Both the position numbers and the translations under genes were made by a program. Positions 45,577-57,386 of a stretch of 64,000 bases of DNA are shown here, one piece after another (within the stretch, counting starts at the first letter, position 1; each line of letters begins with the position of its first letter). Origin of the DNA: Cardiocondyla obscurior (Eukaryota; Arthropoda; Insecta; Hymenoptera; Formicidae); NCBI RefSeq assembly GCF_019399895.1, contig NC_091888.1:2512501-2576500 (forward strand), in the 5' to 3' direction. The notes beneath the pieces are model-generated. The model was not told the DNA's origin. It made no database searches and saw only the letters and a list, made by a program, of their open reading frames with translations.

Positions 45577-46048
45577 GATCATTAGATGATGCTATTCGAA
45601 CGTTTTAAACGCCAGACTATCGAATGCCGTCAGAGCGACGCCAGTCTGGTTATATGAGAGGCTTTGTTTCAAATGATATTATTTCTCTGTCACCATAAGA
45701 ATCTACTCGAAAGAAACTATTCAAAATTTTCCGTGCCTTATCTCACTTAAGACGGGACGGTCCCGAACGAAACCTAAGATGCTCTTTGTTACAATAGAAA
45801 ACTGCTCTGCTCTCTTTGAAGCAATGCCTCTCAAGTCAGTCGCCTTCTTGAACGCATTAAGAACGCATCTCTCGCTAATTCTTTCGCGGCCAGCAGAGCC
45901 ATTCTTGCTAAATTTAAAACATTGTAATAATTTCTATCCTTTCGAGCCCAGCAGTGGCTAAGTGTTAATCAGTGCAAAAGAAAATAAAATTTATAAAGTG
46001 CAACCTGTATTCAAGTTTTTCGTCCGAACCTTCATCTTAGTGCAAACA
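45570..46048 (+). mobile_element. BEL/Pao 3' LTR
   Basis: Same 479 bases as the 5' LTR. GGCGGGCGGAAA just before it is the likely polypurine tract. Confidence 0.93.
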
Positions 46049-46053
46049 AACGT

Positions 46054-47281
46054 AAATGATCCTGGGTCCCGCCTGATAAGGTGGAGATTGAAACTCGAAG
46101 AGTATAATTACAAAATAGTCCATAAAGACGGAAAGAAGAACACGAACGCGGACGCGCTTAGCAGAAACCTCCCGCAGCAAGAAGAAAAGCTCCCAATATA
46201 CGTACTAAAAGAAAAGAACACATATTCAACAGAAGAAAAAGCGAAGCTTTTACATGAATACCACGACACACCAATAGGCGGACACCAAGGCATCACACGT
46301 ACACTACACCGCATCAGATTACAGCATGAGTGGCCAGGCATGCGAAGAGACATAGAGGAATACATAAAGAAATGCGAACAGTGCCAGAAGAATAAGTTAT
46401 CAAGGAAGACAAAAATGCCGCTAATAATCACAGACACGCCGACTAGACCGTTCGAAAAATGCGCCCTAGACATAGTAGAACCGCTACCGATAACGAACAA
46501 TAATAATAAATACATTCTAACGTTTCAAGATAATCTCACGAAATTTAGTAAAGCGATTCCTATCCCGAACCAAGAAGCCGCGACCGTAGCAAAAGCGTTC
46601 GTGACTCAAATAATTTTTGAACACGGGATACCGGAATACGTTCTTTCCGATCAAGGAACGAATTTTACGAGCAATATTTTCAAAAACATTTGTAAACTAC
46701 TACGGATGGAAAAAATACAAACAACTGCATATCATCCGCAAACTAACGGCGCACTCGAACGATCGCATCGAACACTGGCCGAGTACCTACGACATTACAT
46801 CGACGAAGATCAATCTGATTGGGATGAATGGTTGCCATATGCAATGTTTACATATAACACAACCCCGCATACGGCAACCGGATTAACCCCCTTCGAACTT
46901 ATCTACGGACATCGTGCTACATTACCGACAGCACTGAAGACCGCGCCGAAAGAAACGTATTCATATGACGACTATGCGAATGAATTACGCGAACGATTAC
47001 GGGCCTCCAACTCTCTCGCACACGATCACGCGAAAACCGAGAAAGAAAAGGCGAAAGAAAATTACGACAAAGATTCCCGAAAACGCGAATTCAGAGTCGG
47101 AGATTCCGTTCTTCTTTACGACGAAACGGTTCGACGCGGCCGGTCCAAGAAATTAGATGCGCTGTGGATAGGACCGTACATAGTAGTACAAAAGCATAGC
47201 GATGTTAACTTTAGCATAAGAAAAGGCAGAAAAATAATAGAAGTGCATGCAAATAGACTAAAAGCGTTCATAGAGCATTAA
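46054..47281 (+). pseudogene. Gypsy pol, 3' part: RNase H end and integrase
   Basis: Continuation of the Gypsy pol after the BEL insertion. It starts with the RNase H end (KNTNADALSRNL). Then comes the integrase H2C2 zinc-binding domain (HEYHDTP...H...CEQCQKNK), and the catalytic core with Asp in ALDIVEPL, Asp in LSDQGTNF and Glu in NGALERSHR. A C-terminal chromatin- or DNA-binding tail follows (VGDSVLLYDETVRRGRSKKLD...GPYIVV). It stays open to the stop at 47,281 and is in register with the upstream part, so the only damage to pol is the insertion. Confidence 0.92.
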
Positions 47282-47992
47282 GCATAAGCAAAAACAAATT
47301 AGTCAGTAAGCAAAAAAAAAAAAAAAAAATATACATATAGCAACAACAAAAACCATGTACAGTATAATAAAACAAAATAATTCGACTCACCAATGTAGTC
47401 ACCAGGGACAACAGCTACCCTGCGACACTCCAGGTCCCTCGTTGTTTGCATTCGCAAACTCGGCTCCAATTTGTGCCACAAGTATTGAACTCGGTGGCGG
47501 CTCCTCAACCCCACGCATTCAGAACATACGCGAGGCCTAAAGGCTAAATAACATTCCTCGCAGACGTAATAAAAGGATTGCGATTCCACTAAAAACAAAA
47601 AACACAAAAATAACAATAAATCACGCGAACGCACACACATACATATCTACAACTACACACGAAATAACAATTACTTTTCTCTTTCTTTTTTTTTCTCTTT
47701 TCTACTTTTTCAAACAATATTACGATGTTACTACAACGACAGTTAGCGTCTTACTAATGAGACGAACGAAAAACCTTAACGTTGAAGCCGAGAACGAATT
47801 TTGATAAACCGAAGCTCCGAGAAAGTAATTGTTATCCGTGCATAAAACCCTATACCAAAGATAAAAAGTACGTACCTTTAGTCGACGCTGCATCTTCATT
47901 CCCACGATGAAGACGACCCGCGAAACTCACACACCTTCCAACACGATATGCTAACACCTTACACACACATACTTAACCAGTGAACATTTCAG
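47282..47992 (+). other. Gypsy pol-env spacer with splice acceptor
   Basis: An A run at 47,314-47,328, then AT- and pyrimidine-rich sequence without gene. It ends with GTGAACATTTCAG at about 47,992, a good splice acceptor. The env frame opens right after it and has no nearby ATG, which agrees with env being expressed from a spliced mRNA as in other errantiviruses. Confidence 0.5.
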
Positions 47993-49721
47993 ATTAACAC
48001 TCACCACCGCGAAGAGCGCAATCGAAACCGCACCTTATACAATTACACAATTCATCCACGAACCCGGATTATATTATGAGGACTACGGACTTCTCCATCT
48101 ATCCGACACTACATGGAAATTAGTACTAATAATAAACATCGCCGACTTTGAAATCAGATTTAAGAAATTACAAAACCAAGTCGACGACGCGGAAAATGCC
48201 TGTAATAAACTACATGAAGCATATAACGGCGAATTATTAAAAGAAAAATGTCATAATTTAGCAATGTTGGTTACAATGCAAAATAATAAACTAATAACCG
48301 CATTAGATAGATTAACCGCGACCTATGAAGTCCAACACGTTAAAAGAGGTCTCATAGACTTAGTAGGCACAGTAGGGAAAACTTTATTCGGCATAATGGA
48401 CGCCAACGACGAAAAAATTATTCAAGAGCAGTTACAACTGCTAATTGCAAGCCAGCAAACGACTCAACACGTAGCGAAAAATCAACTTAAAATATTAAAC
48501 GGTACACTAAGCCATATACAAGAATTAGAGATTAAACTCAAGCAACACGACCGCGTCTTAACGAATGCGACCATCCTCCTAAGTCAGCAGATAGATAGAG
48601 TAACGCGACAAATGGAGATGACGGAACATCTTAACACACTAAGAATACTCGTGACTGACCTACTGACTGACATACAAGACACCATCGACTTTATCTCCTG
48701 GACTAAAAAAGGCATCATTAACACACGGCTATTACCGATTGACAAGATCATAACAGAGCTACTACATGCAACGATTCAATTACCCGAAGGATCACAATTC
48801 CCGTTCGATACCAATCCTAAGAACTGGAATTAAATCAAAAAATATATATCGATTACAGCGCATTACCGCGATCACAACGCTCTGATGATAATTATTAAAT
48901 TTCCAGTCGTCACCGATACGACATACGAATTAAAAGCGGTCATACCGTTTCCCGTTTATGACCACGCTAACATTTTCAAAACAATTAAAACCGCGCACGA
49001 ATATATCGCGTTAGACAAAGAAAACAACAAATACATAACCTTAACCCGCGATAAAATTAATAATTGTATCCGCGGAAGTAAAAAACTTATATGCAAAAAC
49101 AATTTCGCGACGTACCACATATCAGATAACGCACCTTGCGAAGTCTTAGCACTCACCGAGCCGGGACATCAACCCGAGAAATGCGAAACCCGCCATATCA
49201 TATCTAATGTTAGCATATGGACGGCACTAAACGAGCCCCAAGCGTGGTTATACTCGACCGCGTCACAGACCATTAAACTACGATGTAAACATAAGCCAAG
49301 TAAAAAAATAAATATAATCAAATCAGGTAAAATAATACTAAGAGACGCGTGCCAATTAAGTACAAACGACCTCACAATACAATCGAAAACTCTTCTAGGA
49401 GAAAGCGACATCAATATTTGTATACCAACATATAATATCACTATGATACCAATCAAAGATAGAACCAACATTGCTAAAATTACGTCACAATTAAAAAACA
49501 TACAAAGGGAACCAATTGTACGAAATAAAAATGAACTACTACAACTAAGCTTAGATTTAAACAAAATGCGTTCCGAACTAGATAATAATAATGTTGCGGC
49601 AAGAACAAAAACAATAATAATATATTCCGTAGGATTAAGTACAACATTAACCGTATTTACTGCCATTATTATAACTATTACTATAATAAGAAAAAAATAT
49701 TGTAATAAAAATAAACTATAA
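47993..49721 (+). pseudogene. Errantivirus-type envelope (F-like), one in-frame stop
   Basis: Envelope-like fusion protein of insect errantiviruses, related to the baculovirus F group. From 47,993 the frame is open without ATG. A basic site (HVKR) just before GLIDLVGTVGKTLFGIMD, near 48,341, matches the place of the proteolytic cleavage and fusion peptide in this family. Long heptad-like helices follow (QEQLQLLIASQQ...). A TAA at 48,831-48,833 interrupts, and the same frame is open again to 49,721. The second part has several Cys and N-glycosylation motifs and ends with one membrane segment (IIIYSVGLSTTLTVFTAII) and a short basic tail. With the stop, env cannot be made whole. Confidence 0.82.
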
Positions 49722-49863
49722 TTAACCACAAAAAAAAAAAAAAAAAAAAAAAAAAGACGTATCACAAACTCAACGTCTTTTCTTTTCTCCCCGAGGGAAA
49801 GGGAACTTGTAAAAGAAAAAGGCTTGAACAAAAAATGAAACATTCAACCCTTTTTCTTCTCCC

Positions 49864-49876
49864 TAGGGGGGATGGA
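49864..49876 (+). other. Gypsy polypurine tract
   Basis: AGGGGGGATGGA directly before the 3' LTR start. An A run at 49,730-49,754 precedes it. Confidence 0.6.
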
Positions 49877-50289
49877 TGTTATATCCCGAGCCCTTAGCAA
49901 CAGAGGCTCGGGAATAACGCCGGAATGTCGCACGCGCGCGACCATTTAGCTTGATCGGCAGAATACCGCCGATCAAGGTAACCCGGCATTTCCGGCCGGG
50001 ACGCGAAGTCCGAGGACAGTCGCGGTTGCCACCCGCGATTCCGCTAATTGCTATGATTTTTGGCATAGCAACAGTAGGAGATATATAGGGGCAGCCGTGG
50101 CCCGGACAGTTAGTCGCTAACAAGTATCTCGCGTGGAATCTATACTCGAATAATAAGTGCAAATGTAACTTTATAAAAAGGAAGAAGGAAATAAAAGAAG
50201 TTAATCAATTTAACAAAAAAGGCGACTTTATTCCAAAAGCTACAGTTCTCTCTGGAGAACAAATCCCACGGCACCCCCGCGGTGCAACA
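49877..50289 (+). mobile_element. 3' LTR of env-bearing Gypsy, 413 bp
   Basis: Same ends and length as the LTR at 35,168-35,580, with visible differences (for example AATAACGCCGGAATG versus ACAACGCCGGATTG). The Gypsy insertion is therefore clearly older than the BEL insertion inside it. Confidence 0.9.
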
Positions 50290-50295
50290 TACAGG

Positions 50296-52220
50296 TTGCA
50301 CTCGGAGCGTAAGTGGCTTTATAATAAGAAATACTACCAGAAACAAATATTAGAGTACACAGTTGCAGTTGAAAAGAGTAATTCTGTCAAAAATATTTTT
50401 AAAAAATATGCAAAATTTAGATCCACAAATTATTTAAGAACTCATAATTTTTTTGAGACATATGTGATACATATTTTATACAAACAAGGTATTACTAATA
50501 GTAATAAAATTTATATTGAAAAAAGATTGAAAGCAGAACAAATTGTTCGGTGGTGTTTCAATATTAGAGATACTTTTGTTCGTAATAAGTATAAAATATT
50601 AGCTAAACTCAAAAATAGATCTGAAACATGTTTATCTATTGCTGCAGAATGTATTACAGTTGATGACAAATCAAGTGCATTTTGTGGTATATCTAGATAT
50701 ACAGCTTCGTCTGAAAATTATTTCGTTGATTCGACGTATTGTGATATTAATTCATCCAAAGTTAATGTAACGGAACCTTTAATGTTAAATACGAGAGGAC
50801 AAATTGTTAATACGTTACCTTTGGTAGAAGCTCGAGCAAAAAAATCGTGATTATACGGTACTTTATGTAAAGTCAATGATCCGCTTCTAATCGAACGATA
50901 TCAAAAATTGTTAGAAGCTATAAATAAGTGTACTTTGAGGAAAATTCCGGAACTAATGCAAAGAATTCACGATTGCACTGTAACAATTTTTGACAAAAAT
51001 TTAGAAAATGCTAAAAAGGGTCACGCACATAGCTGTTACATTAATTTAAATCTTTGTAAAGCTATGTTTATTCCAGTTCAATTATTATCACCGCATTTCC
51101 CAAAAGTGAGATATATTAGACGTTTGCTTTACCAACTTTATAGCTCTTATCAAAAAATGTTACAGTTGGACGAAGCATTAACTTGTGGTGAAGTTGATAA
51201 ATTACAGGAAATTATACGTTCAGCACAAGAATTAGCGGATATATACAAGCATCAGCAAAGTGATACAATTATGAGCGATGATGATATTATTTCTAAATAT
51301 CAAAATGCGTTTAAAGCTTTGAAGAAACGTTCTCTTGATACACCACGATTTATTTGTATATCGTGTGAAAGACTTAGTTAAAGAAAAATATTTCTAAAGT
51401 TAATAATAATAAAGTTCAAACACGTAGAAGTAATCCAATTTGAAACGATTTAATGGCATATGTAAATCAACAAAAAATTAATCCTGAATACATATGTCAT
51501 TATTGTGATAAAAAATTTCGTAGCGGACTGTTACCTGCTTATTGTATTCTAAATAATTTATTCGTAAATGATGTACCGGAGTGTATATCTTCTCTTAACG
51601 AATTTGAGAAAATATTTATACAGAGAGCTAAAGCTTTTCAGACTGTGGTTAAAATGGGAACAGTTTTTCATAAGGTAATTTCATAAAGACAAAAAATACA
51701 AAAAGTTAAAGGTTCAACTTTTCATTTACCAATTCCTTTAGAAGAAACTTTTGATAAATTATGTTCAAAAATTGATCCAATAAATTTAAATCACAAATTA
51801 TGTATCTTAGTTAGAAATATTCCAACTAAATCAAAAATTATTTGGGAAGATTTAGTGGATTTTAAAAAAATATATCAAGCTTTAAAATGGTTGAAAGTTC
51901 GTAACTTTTTATATTCTGGCATTGTACTGCCCATAACACATGTTCAATTAAATTTAGAAAGTCTTAATAACAAAGAATTTCAGGCACAAGAAACAAAAAA
52001 TGATGCAGAAGCTCCAATTAATGAAAAAAATTATTTAAATAATTCCAATTTGCAAACGCAAAAGATGACAGATGATGAAGTTCAATTACATCAGCGCAAG
52101 GCTATGTTGACTCAAAAAGATGACAATGAGAGTTACTACGAGCAATATACTATATATCCATTATATGAAAAAAAAGAAAATAAAACTGCAACTGCTTTGT
52201 ATCAAATGTTAAAAATTTAA
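50296..52220 (+). pseudogene. Helitron N-terminal region, broken
   Basis: N-terminal half of a Helitron Rep/helicase protein in several pieces (50,296-50,850; 50,851-51,381; 51,453-52,220). Landmarks are the CISCERL knuckle, then YICHYCDKKF...GLLPAYC, a Cys-rich region and a DUF6570-like stretch (SKIIWEDLVDFKKIYQALKWLKVRNFLY). Stops at 50,850, 51,686 and 52,220 are in-frame, and a shift lies between 51,381 and 51,453. The first codons abut the Gypsy 3' LTR, so the 5' end of the Helitron is missing or displaced. Confidence 0.75.
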
Positions 52221-52229
52221 GATGTACCT

Positions 52230-54779
52230 TTGGATAATCGTGAAAAGAATTTGGATTTGATGTGTTTTCCAGATTTATATCCATTCGGTAAAGTAGGACG
52301 AAAAGTTATTCGTAGGTATCGTTTTGGATTTCCACGACCTGTTACTGAAACATTGTATATGAGAGATGTAGCAACTGCAATAACAGGTAGAAAGCAATTG
52401 AAACATAAAAGTAGATTGTATGATCTTCCTAGAACAGAAGATGAAGTTGATATTAATGATTATAATCCCGTGCTTCTTACTGCATGGGAAGGAAATATGG
52501 ATATACAATTTATTGGTGAAAAGTCGACCTTGCTTACATGGTATGTTACTAAGTATGTAAATAAAGCGAGTAAAAGTGAGTTATCTAACTTTGATCTTGA
52601 GAGTTTTAAAAATAATAAAAATAAAACATTGGCCAGTGTTTTCTGGAATTATAGTTTACGATCTATAACTAATAAGGAATGTGGAGCTCTTGAAGCTGCA
52701 GATACATTAATAAGTATTCCTTTAGATGGAACTGATCGTAATACAACTATTAAATGGTTGAACGTTAATCGTATACGACAGAAAAAATTAAAAAGTCGTA
52801 AAGAGATTGAAGCTCTAGATGAAGAATCCACAGATTTATTTTGTCCGGCTTTAGTAAATGATTATTATCCAAATAGAGTGGAAAAATTGGAATCAGTGTC
52901 TCTTTATGAGTTCGCAAAGTGGTATGATGTCACGACAATTGAGCCAAAGAATAATTGAATTGAATATTATAAAATAGATAGTAAACATTTTCTTAAACGA
53001 CGACGATGTGCATGTCTTATTAATCATTATAAATACAATGTTGAAACACAGCCCGAAGATAACTTCTTTTCTTTACTGCTTATGTTTAAACCTTGGCGAA
53101 ATTTAGACGATCTTAAAGATAATTGTGACACTTATGCAGAAGCATATGAAAAAGCAAAATTACATCTTACAGAGGCATTGCAATATCATGAAAAAGTACA
53201 AGAATTGCAAAAAGTATTTGAAAATGCAAAACAGTTGGTTCAGCAAGTTGATGAAGAATTACAACAAAAGATTGGTATTCAAAATATAGAAGCTGGTGAA
53301 GCGATGCAAGATTTTAGAGATCTTGGTGAGAAAATAGATAATATCGATGTTTCAGAAATAATAGCAAAATTAAATGCGGATCAACTAAGAGTATTTGATA
53401 GAGTCATTGATACGGTAAGGTCGAAAGATTCGATATTACGTTTATATGTTAGTGGAGAAGGTGGAACTGGAAAAAGTTTCTTAATTAAAACGATTAAATG
53501 TTGGATTAAACATAATCTCAACAAAGATACCGCTTTAGCAGCACCTACTGATATAGCAGCGTTTAACATTGATGGTTTGACTGTTCTTCAATTACTTCAA
53601 TTACCTGTTGAACATGGTCAGACTTCAAAGTATAAACCATTGTCTAATCATGTATTAAACGTTTTACGAACTGAACTTAAAGAAGTTGTTCTCTTTGTAA
53701 TTGATGAAGTGTCAATAATATCAAATTTGGTTTTAATGTATATACATTTTCGATTGACAGAAATATTTGATACAAATGACGTTGAAGATGGTTGGTTCAA
53801 TAAAAAACACATTCTTTTATTTGGCGATTTACTTCAATTGCCTCCTGTACGTGAAGATTGTATTTTTGCGCAATTATCAAATGATAATATTAGCAAATGC
53901 ATTGGTTCTTTAACTGCTATTAATTTGTGGTCTACGTTATTTCATTACGATAAATTGACGATTAATATGCGTCAGCGAGAAGACGATACATATAGGCAAT
54001 TGTTGTCGAGAATTCGTATTGGTACATTGACAACGACTGATCGTGTCGTACTTGAAAATAGAAAAATAATTTTTAAAGGTGATTCTTTGGAATCCAGATT
54101 AAAGGAATTATGCGATTTTATTAATAATTGTTCATCGGACGCTGTTTGTCTACTACCTGCACGTCATATGTGTGACGCTCTCAATACAGCTATGTTAAGT
54201 CGCATTGATTCGAAAGAGATATTACTAATTGCTAAAGATACAATTGACTGTACTTTATATTTAAAAAAAAAAGTATTAAAAGTATTATCAAATAATGACG
54301 ATGATAATTCTAAAACTGCTGGACTTTCAAAAATAATTGTAATTAAAATTGGAGCAAAAGTTATGATAAGGCGTAATATCGATGCTACTTTGGGTCTGGT
54401 GAACGGTACAATAGCTACAGTAGTTTCAGTTGTACAAGATATATCTACTGATTGTGTGGAAAAAATTAAATTGCTTTTACCTTCAGGATTAGAATATTTG
54501 ATAGAAAGAGTAAACGTTAAATTTGAAGTGGTGGATAAAGCATTTGTTGTAAGAAAACAATTTCCACTGTGTCTGAGTTATGAAATAACTATTCATAAAA
54601 GTCAAGGATTGAGTTTACAGACTGCTGTTATTGATATAGGAAATTCTATATTTAATTATGGTCAATCTTACGTTGCATTGTCTCGAGTAACAACTGTGGA
54701 AGGATTGAATTTGATTAACTTTGATCCTTCCAAAGTGACAGCTGACGAAAAAGCTATTGACGAATACAATCGACTATAA
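52230..54779 (+). pseudogene. Helitron Rep remnant and Pif1-type helicase
   Basis: Rolling-circle transposon protein. Rep side: CFPDLYPFGKVGRK is followed at once by RYRFGFPRPVTETLYMRDVA and YNPVLLTAWEGNMDIQF. In full-length relatives the HUH nuclease lies between these, so the HUH motif seems deleted. A TGA at 52,956-52,958 interrupts; the same frame continues. The helicase is open from 53,082: Walker A GEGGTGKS (about 53,453), Walker B VIDEVS (about 53,698), GDLLQLPPV, then ITIHKSQGLSLQTAVI and YVALSRVTTVEGLNL, all in SF1B/Pif1 order. Without HUH the element cannot start transposition by itself. Confidence 0.85.
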
Positions 54780-54789
54780 GGTATAAGTA

Positions 54790-55426
54790 CAAACCAGAGG
54801 CAGAAATAATTACTATGCAAAAGGAACGTCGTATCAAAGTGAAAGATATTCTATGGATACAATCTAAACTAGTCGAAGCAGTTCAAGAAAATGGTCAGCA
54901 AAATCAAACGTTACAAATAAATACTACTTGGGTTCTACGTGGTTTTGAAAATACAGAAATTGTTGTATGTTATGCTAATACGGTTATACAATGTCTATTT
55001 CATTTAAGTCCTATTAGAAAGCAACTGCTAAATTGTGATAAATCAAATATTCTACGTATGTTAATGCATCGGTATGAATATGGAATGAGTAATTTAAATA
55101 CATATGATGTTCGACAAAATTTAGGAGAATCGTTTACGATGAATATAAAACTAGACGGAATCAAGTTTTTAACAACTTTGTGTACAAGGTACGAGTGTAT
55201 AAGAGAGTCAGTAGAGCATGAAATAACTTTTACTATTCGGTGTGTTACGTGTCAATATACAAAAACAATTAGTTCTAATAATTTATTTATTTCGATACCT
55301 ATTATTAATTTTAATAAACAGAGCTATAATCTACAAGATTTATTTAATGTTACATACTCTCATTGGTATCAAACTGATAACGGGTTTTGTGATAATTGTA
55401 CAGGAAATAGTGTACTAAAGATATAA
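54790..55426 (+). pseudogene. Ubiquitin-specific-protease-like domain at Helitron end
   Basis: It follows the helicase after a one-base frame change at about 54,777. The open part (203 codons from 54,815) has RGFENTEIVVCYANTVIQCLF, close to the Cys box of USP/UCH deubiquitinases. The candidate catalytic Cys is at 54,968-54,970, followed by helical LSPIRKQLL and a downstream CVTCQYTK...CDNC pair like the USP zinc ribbon. It stops at 55,426 before any His box, so the protease is truncated. OTU-type proteases are well known in some Helitron-related elements; I do not know of a USP in them with certainty. The shared reading direction and lack of space suggest it was fused to the helicase. Confidence 0.6.
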
Positions 55427-55657
55427 TTATTATTCATTTTGCAATATTTTCGTTAAAAAACGATAAAGGGTGCGTTCCAGCTAAGAGACACAGTGTCGAC
55501 ACAGTGTGCCTGTGTGTTACACAGTGTCGACTTATAGTTGGAACACATTTTAGTTCTTTATTTTGCCATAATGCGCTACAGTAGTGAAAAACCGGTTGGT
55601 GAAGTTGGTTTCTAGAGTATTATCAGAATTAAAAAAATTTTTTATTAATATTTACAG
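55427..55657. other. Harbinger 5' end, palindromic
   Basis: A near-palindrome at 55,468-55,552 has GTTCCAGCTAAGAGACACAG on one side and GTTGGAAC on the other around repeated CACAGTGTCGAC. It is probably the terminal region of the PIF/Harbinger element. Confidence 0.45.
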
Positions 55658-57089
55658 ATGAATGCACACAAAAAAGTTAAAATAAATTATTTGATGGAAA
55701 CTGTCAATGACAGTAGTACTACAAGTACAGACAGTTCTAGTGAGCAAAATGATTTATCTCTATCATTTATTAATACATCTTCTAGTAGTGAAGAAGACAA
55801 TGAGTGTATATTGTTATTTTCTATATTAAAATATTTAATCAGTGGATGTAAGAGACATCGAGTTAAAAACTATCTTGATATTGTGGATAGTTGAACAGAT
55901 CTTGAATTTAAGGAACATTTACGCATTGAACGAACCACAGCAAATAAATTAATAGGTTACTTTTAATCATTTTCTTGTATATAAATTTTATTTTTACATG
56001 GTTTTATTATTATTTTTATTATATTAAGAATAATAGTATTATACATAAAATTATTAGTTAAGTATATTCATTTATACATACATTTATCATACTACTTTTT
56101 ATATTATTACACATGTTATGTATAAAAATAATCATACTTTTTTTCAATTTCTAGATGATTTGCAGGAAAGTGGATTTATTCCATTACATTCATTTGGAGT
56201 GAAGCCAATTGGAGCAAAACTCAGTTTTTTAATATTTTTATGGCACTTATCAAATACAGAACCTTTACGAACAATATCAGATAGATTTGATGTCTCGATT
56301 TCATCCGTCTTTCGAGTAATTCGTCGTGTAACTACTTGGATTTTAACTAAATTGGATGACGTTATTAAATGGCCTCAAGGAGAACGTATTACTCATGTTT
56401 GTCATCAGTTTTATGTTAAGAAAGGCATTCCAAATGTAATAGGAGCTATCGATTGTTGTCACATAAGAATACAAAAACCTAATGCACAAAATGTAAGAGA
56501 TTATTGTAATCGGAAAAAATATTTCTCTGTAAACCTTCAAGCTATCGTAGATGCAAATATGAAATTCACAAATATATATTGTGGTCAGCCAGGTTCTTTT
56601 CACGATGCAAGAGTACTTAACAAATCTTCAATATACATTTTAGCTAATGAATATAAAGAAGTAATTTTTCCGAAAGGCAAATTTATTATCGGAGACTCTG
56701 CATATCCATTACTAGAATGGCTCGTTCCTCCTTTTCGTAATAATGGTCACCTTACTCCTTTACAAACTGAGTTTAATTTTATTCATTCTTCAACCCGTAT
56801 GGTTGTAGAAAAAGCATTTGGATATTTAAAAGGACGTTTCCGACGAATAAAATTTTTTTCGGAATATCGAGATATGCCATTTATTTCAAATACAATTGTA
56901 GCTGCGTGTATTTTACACAATATTTGTTTGGATAATAATGATAATAACTTTGATTATGATTTAAATGAAATAAATGATGATTATATTAATATAAATGAAT
57001 GTAATGAAAACATTAATCAATGTGAAAATATTAATCAACGTGTAGATCGAAGAAGGGAATTATGTAACGAATTATTTGGACAGGAATAA
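55658..57089 (+). pseudogene. PIF/Harbinger transposase, one in-frame stop
   Basis: DDE transposase of the HARBI1 type. Likely exon 1: 55,658-55,955 (donor AG|GTTAC), intron to 56,154 (acceptor TTTCTAG), exon 2: 56,155-57,089; 410 codons in register. A TGA at 55,892-55,894 lies in exon 1. Exon 2 begins DDLQESGFIP and is open to the end. It shows an HTH region (FDVSISSVFRVIRR), the first Asp in GAIDCCHI (about 56,451), the second in GSFHDARVL (about 56,604) and the Glu in STRMVVEKAFGYLKGRFRR (about 56,808). A frame starting at 56,118 avoids the stop but would lack the N-terminus. The partner gene at 57,387 is convergent, as in most Harbingers. Confidence 0.85.
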
Positions 57090-57386
57090 ACAATAACAGA
57101 ATTCAAATATTATATTAAACTTTATTTAAACATTTAACTCAATTTATATTAATAATATTGTTGAACAAACATATAGTTCTTACAAAAAAATAATATTCGT
57201 ACAAATAATAATAAAAATAAAATTCTCACTTAGTAATTGCATAACGTAAAAATTAAATAATGTTTTTATAATGTTTACTACTCATCAAACTCAGAATTAT
57301 TTTTAACATTAGATTGTTGTAATAATTTTTTTAATAAATTACATTTGGTTTTTTCGATTTCCATAATTTCGGAATGTCTATTTTCT

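Larger units (their letters stand above)
39743..46048 (+). mobile_element. Complete BEL/Pao retrotransposon, 6,306 bp
   Basis: Two 479-base LTRs (39,743-40,221 and 45,570-46,048) begin TGTTTAAG and end GTGCAAACA. They appear identical over the whole length by eye. One uninterrupted ORF lies between them and AACGT is duplicated on both sides. Everything needed for autonomous transposition seems present, so the insertion is very recent. It splits the Gypsy pol within RNase H. Confidence 0.95.

Noticed and set aside
49169..49843. Minus-strand 224-codon hydrophobic frame opposite env
   Set aside because: Shadow of the env frame; the hydrophobic composition arises from the reverse complement of A-rich coding sequence.
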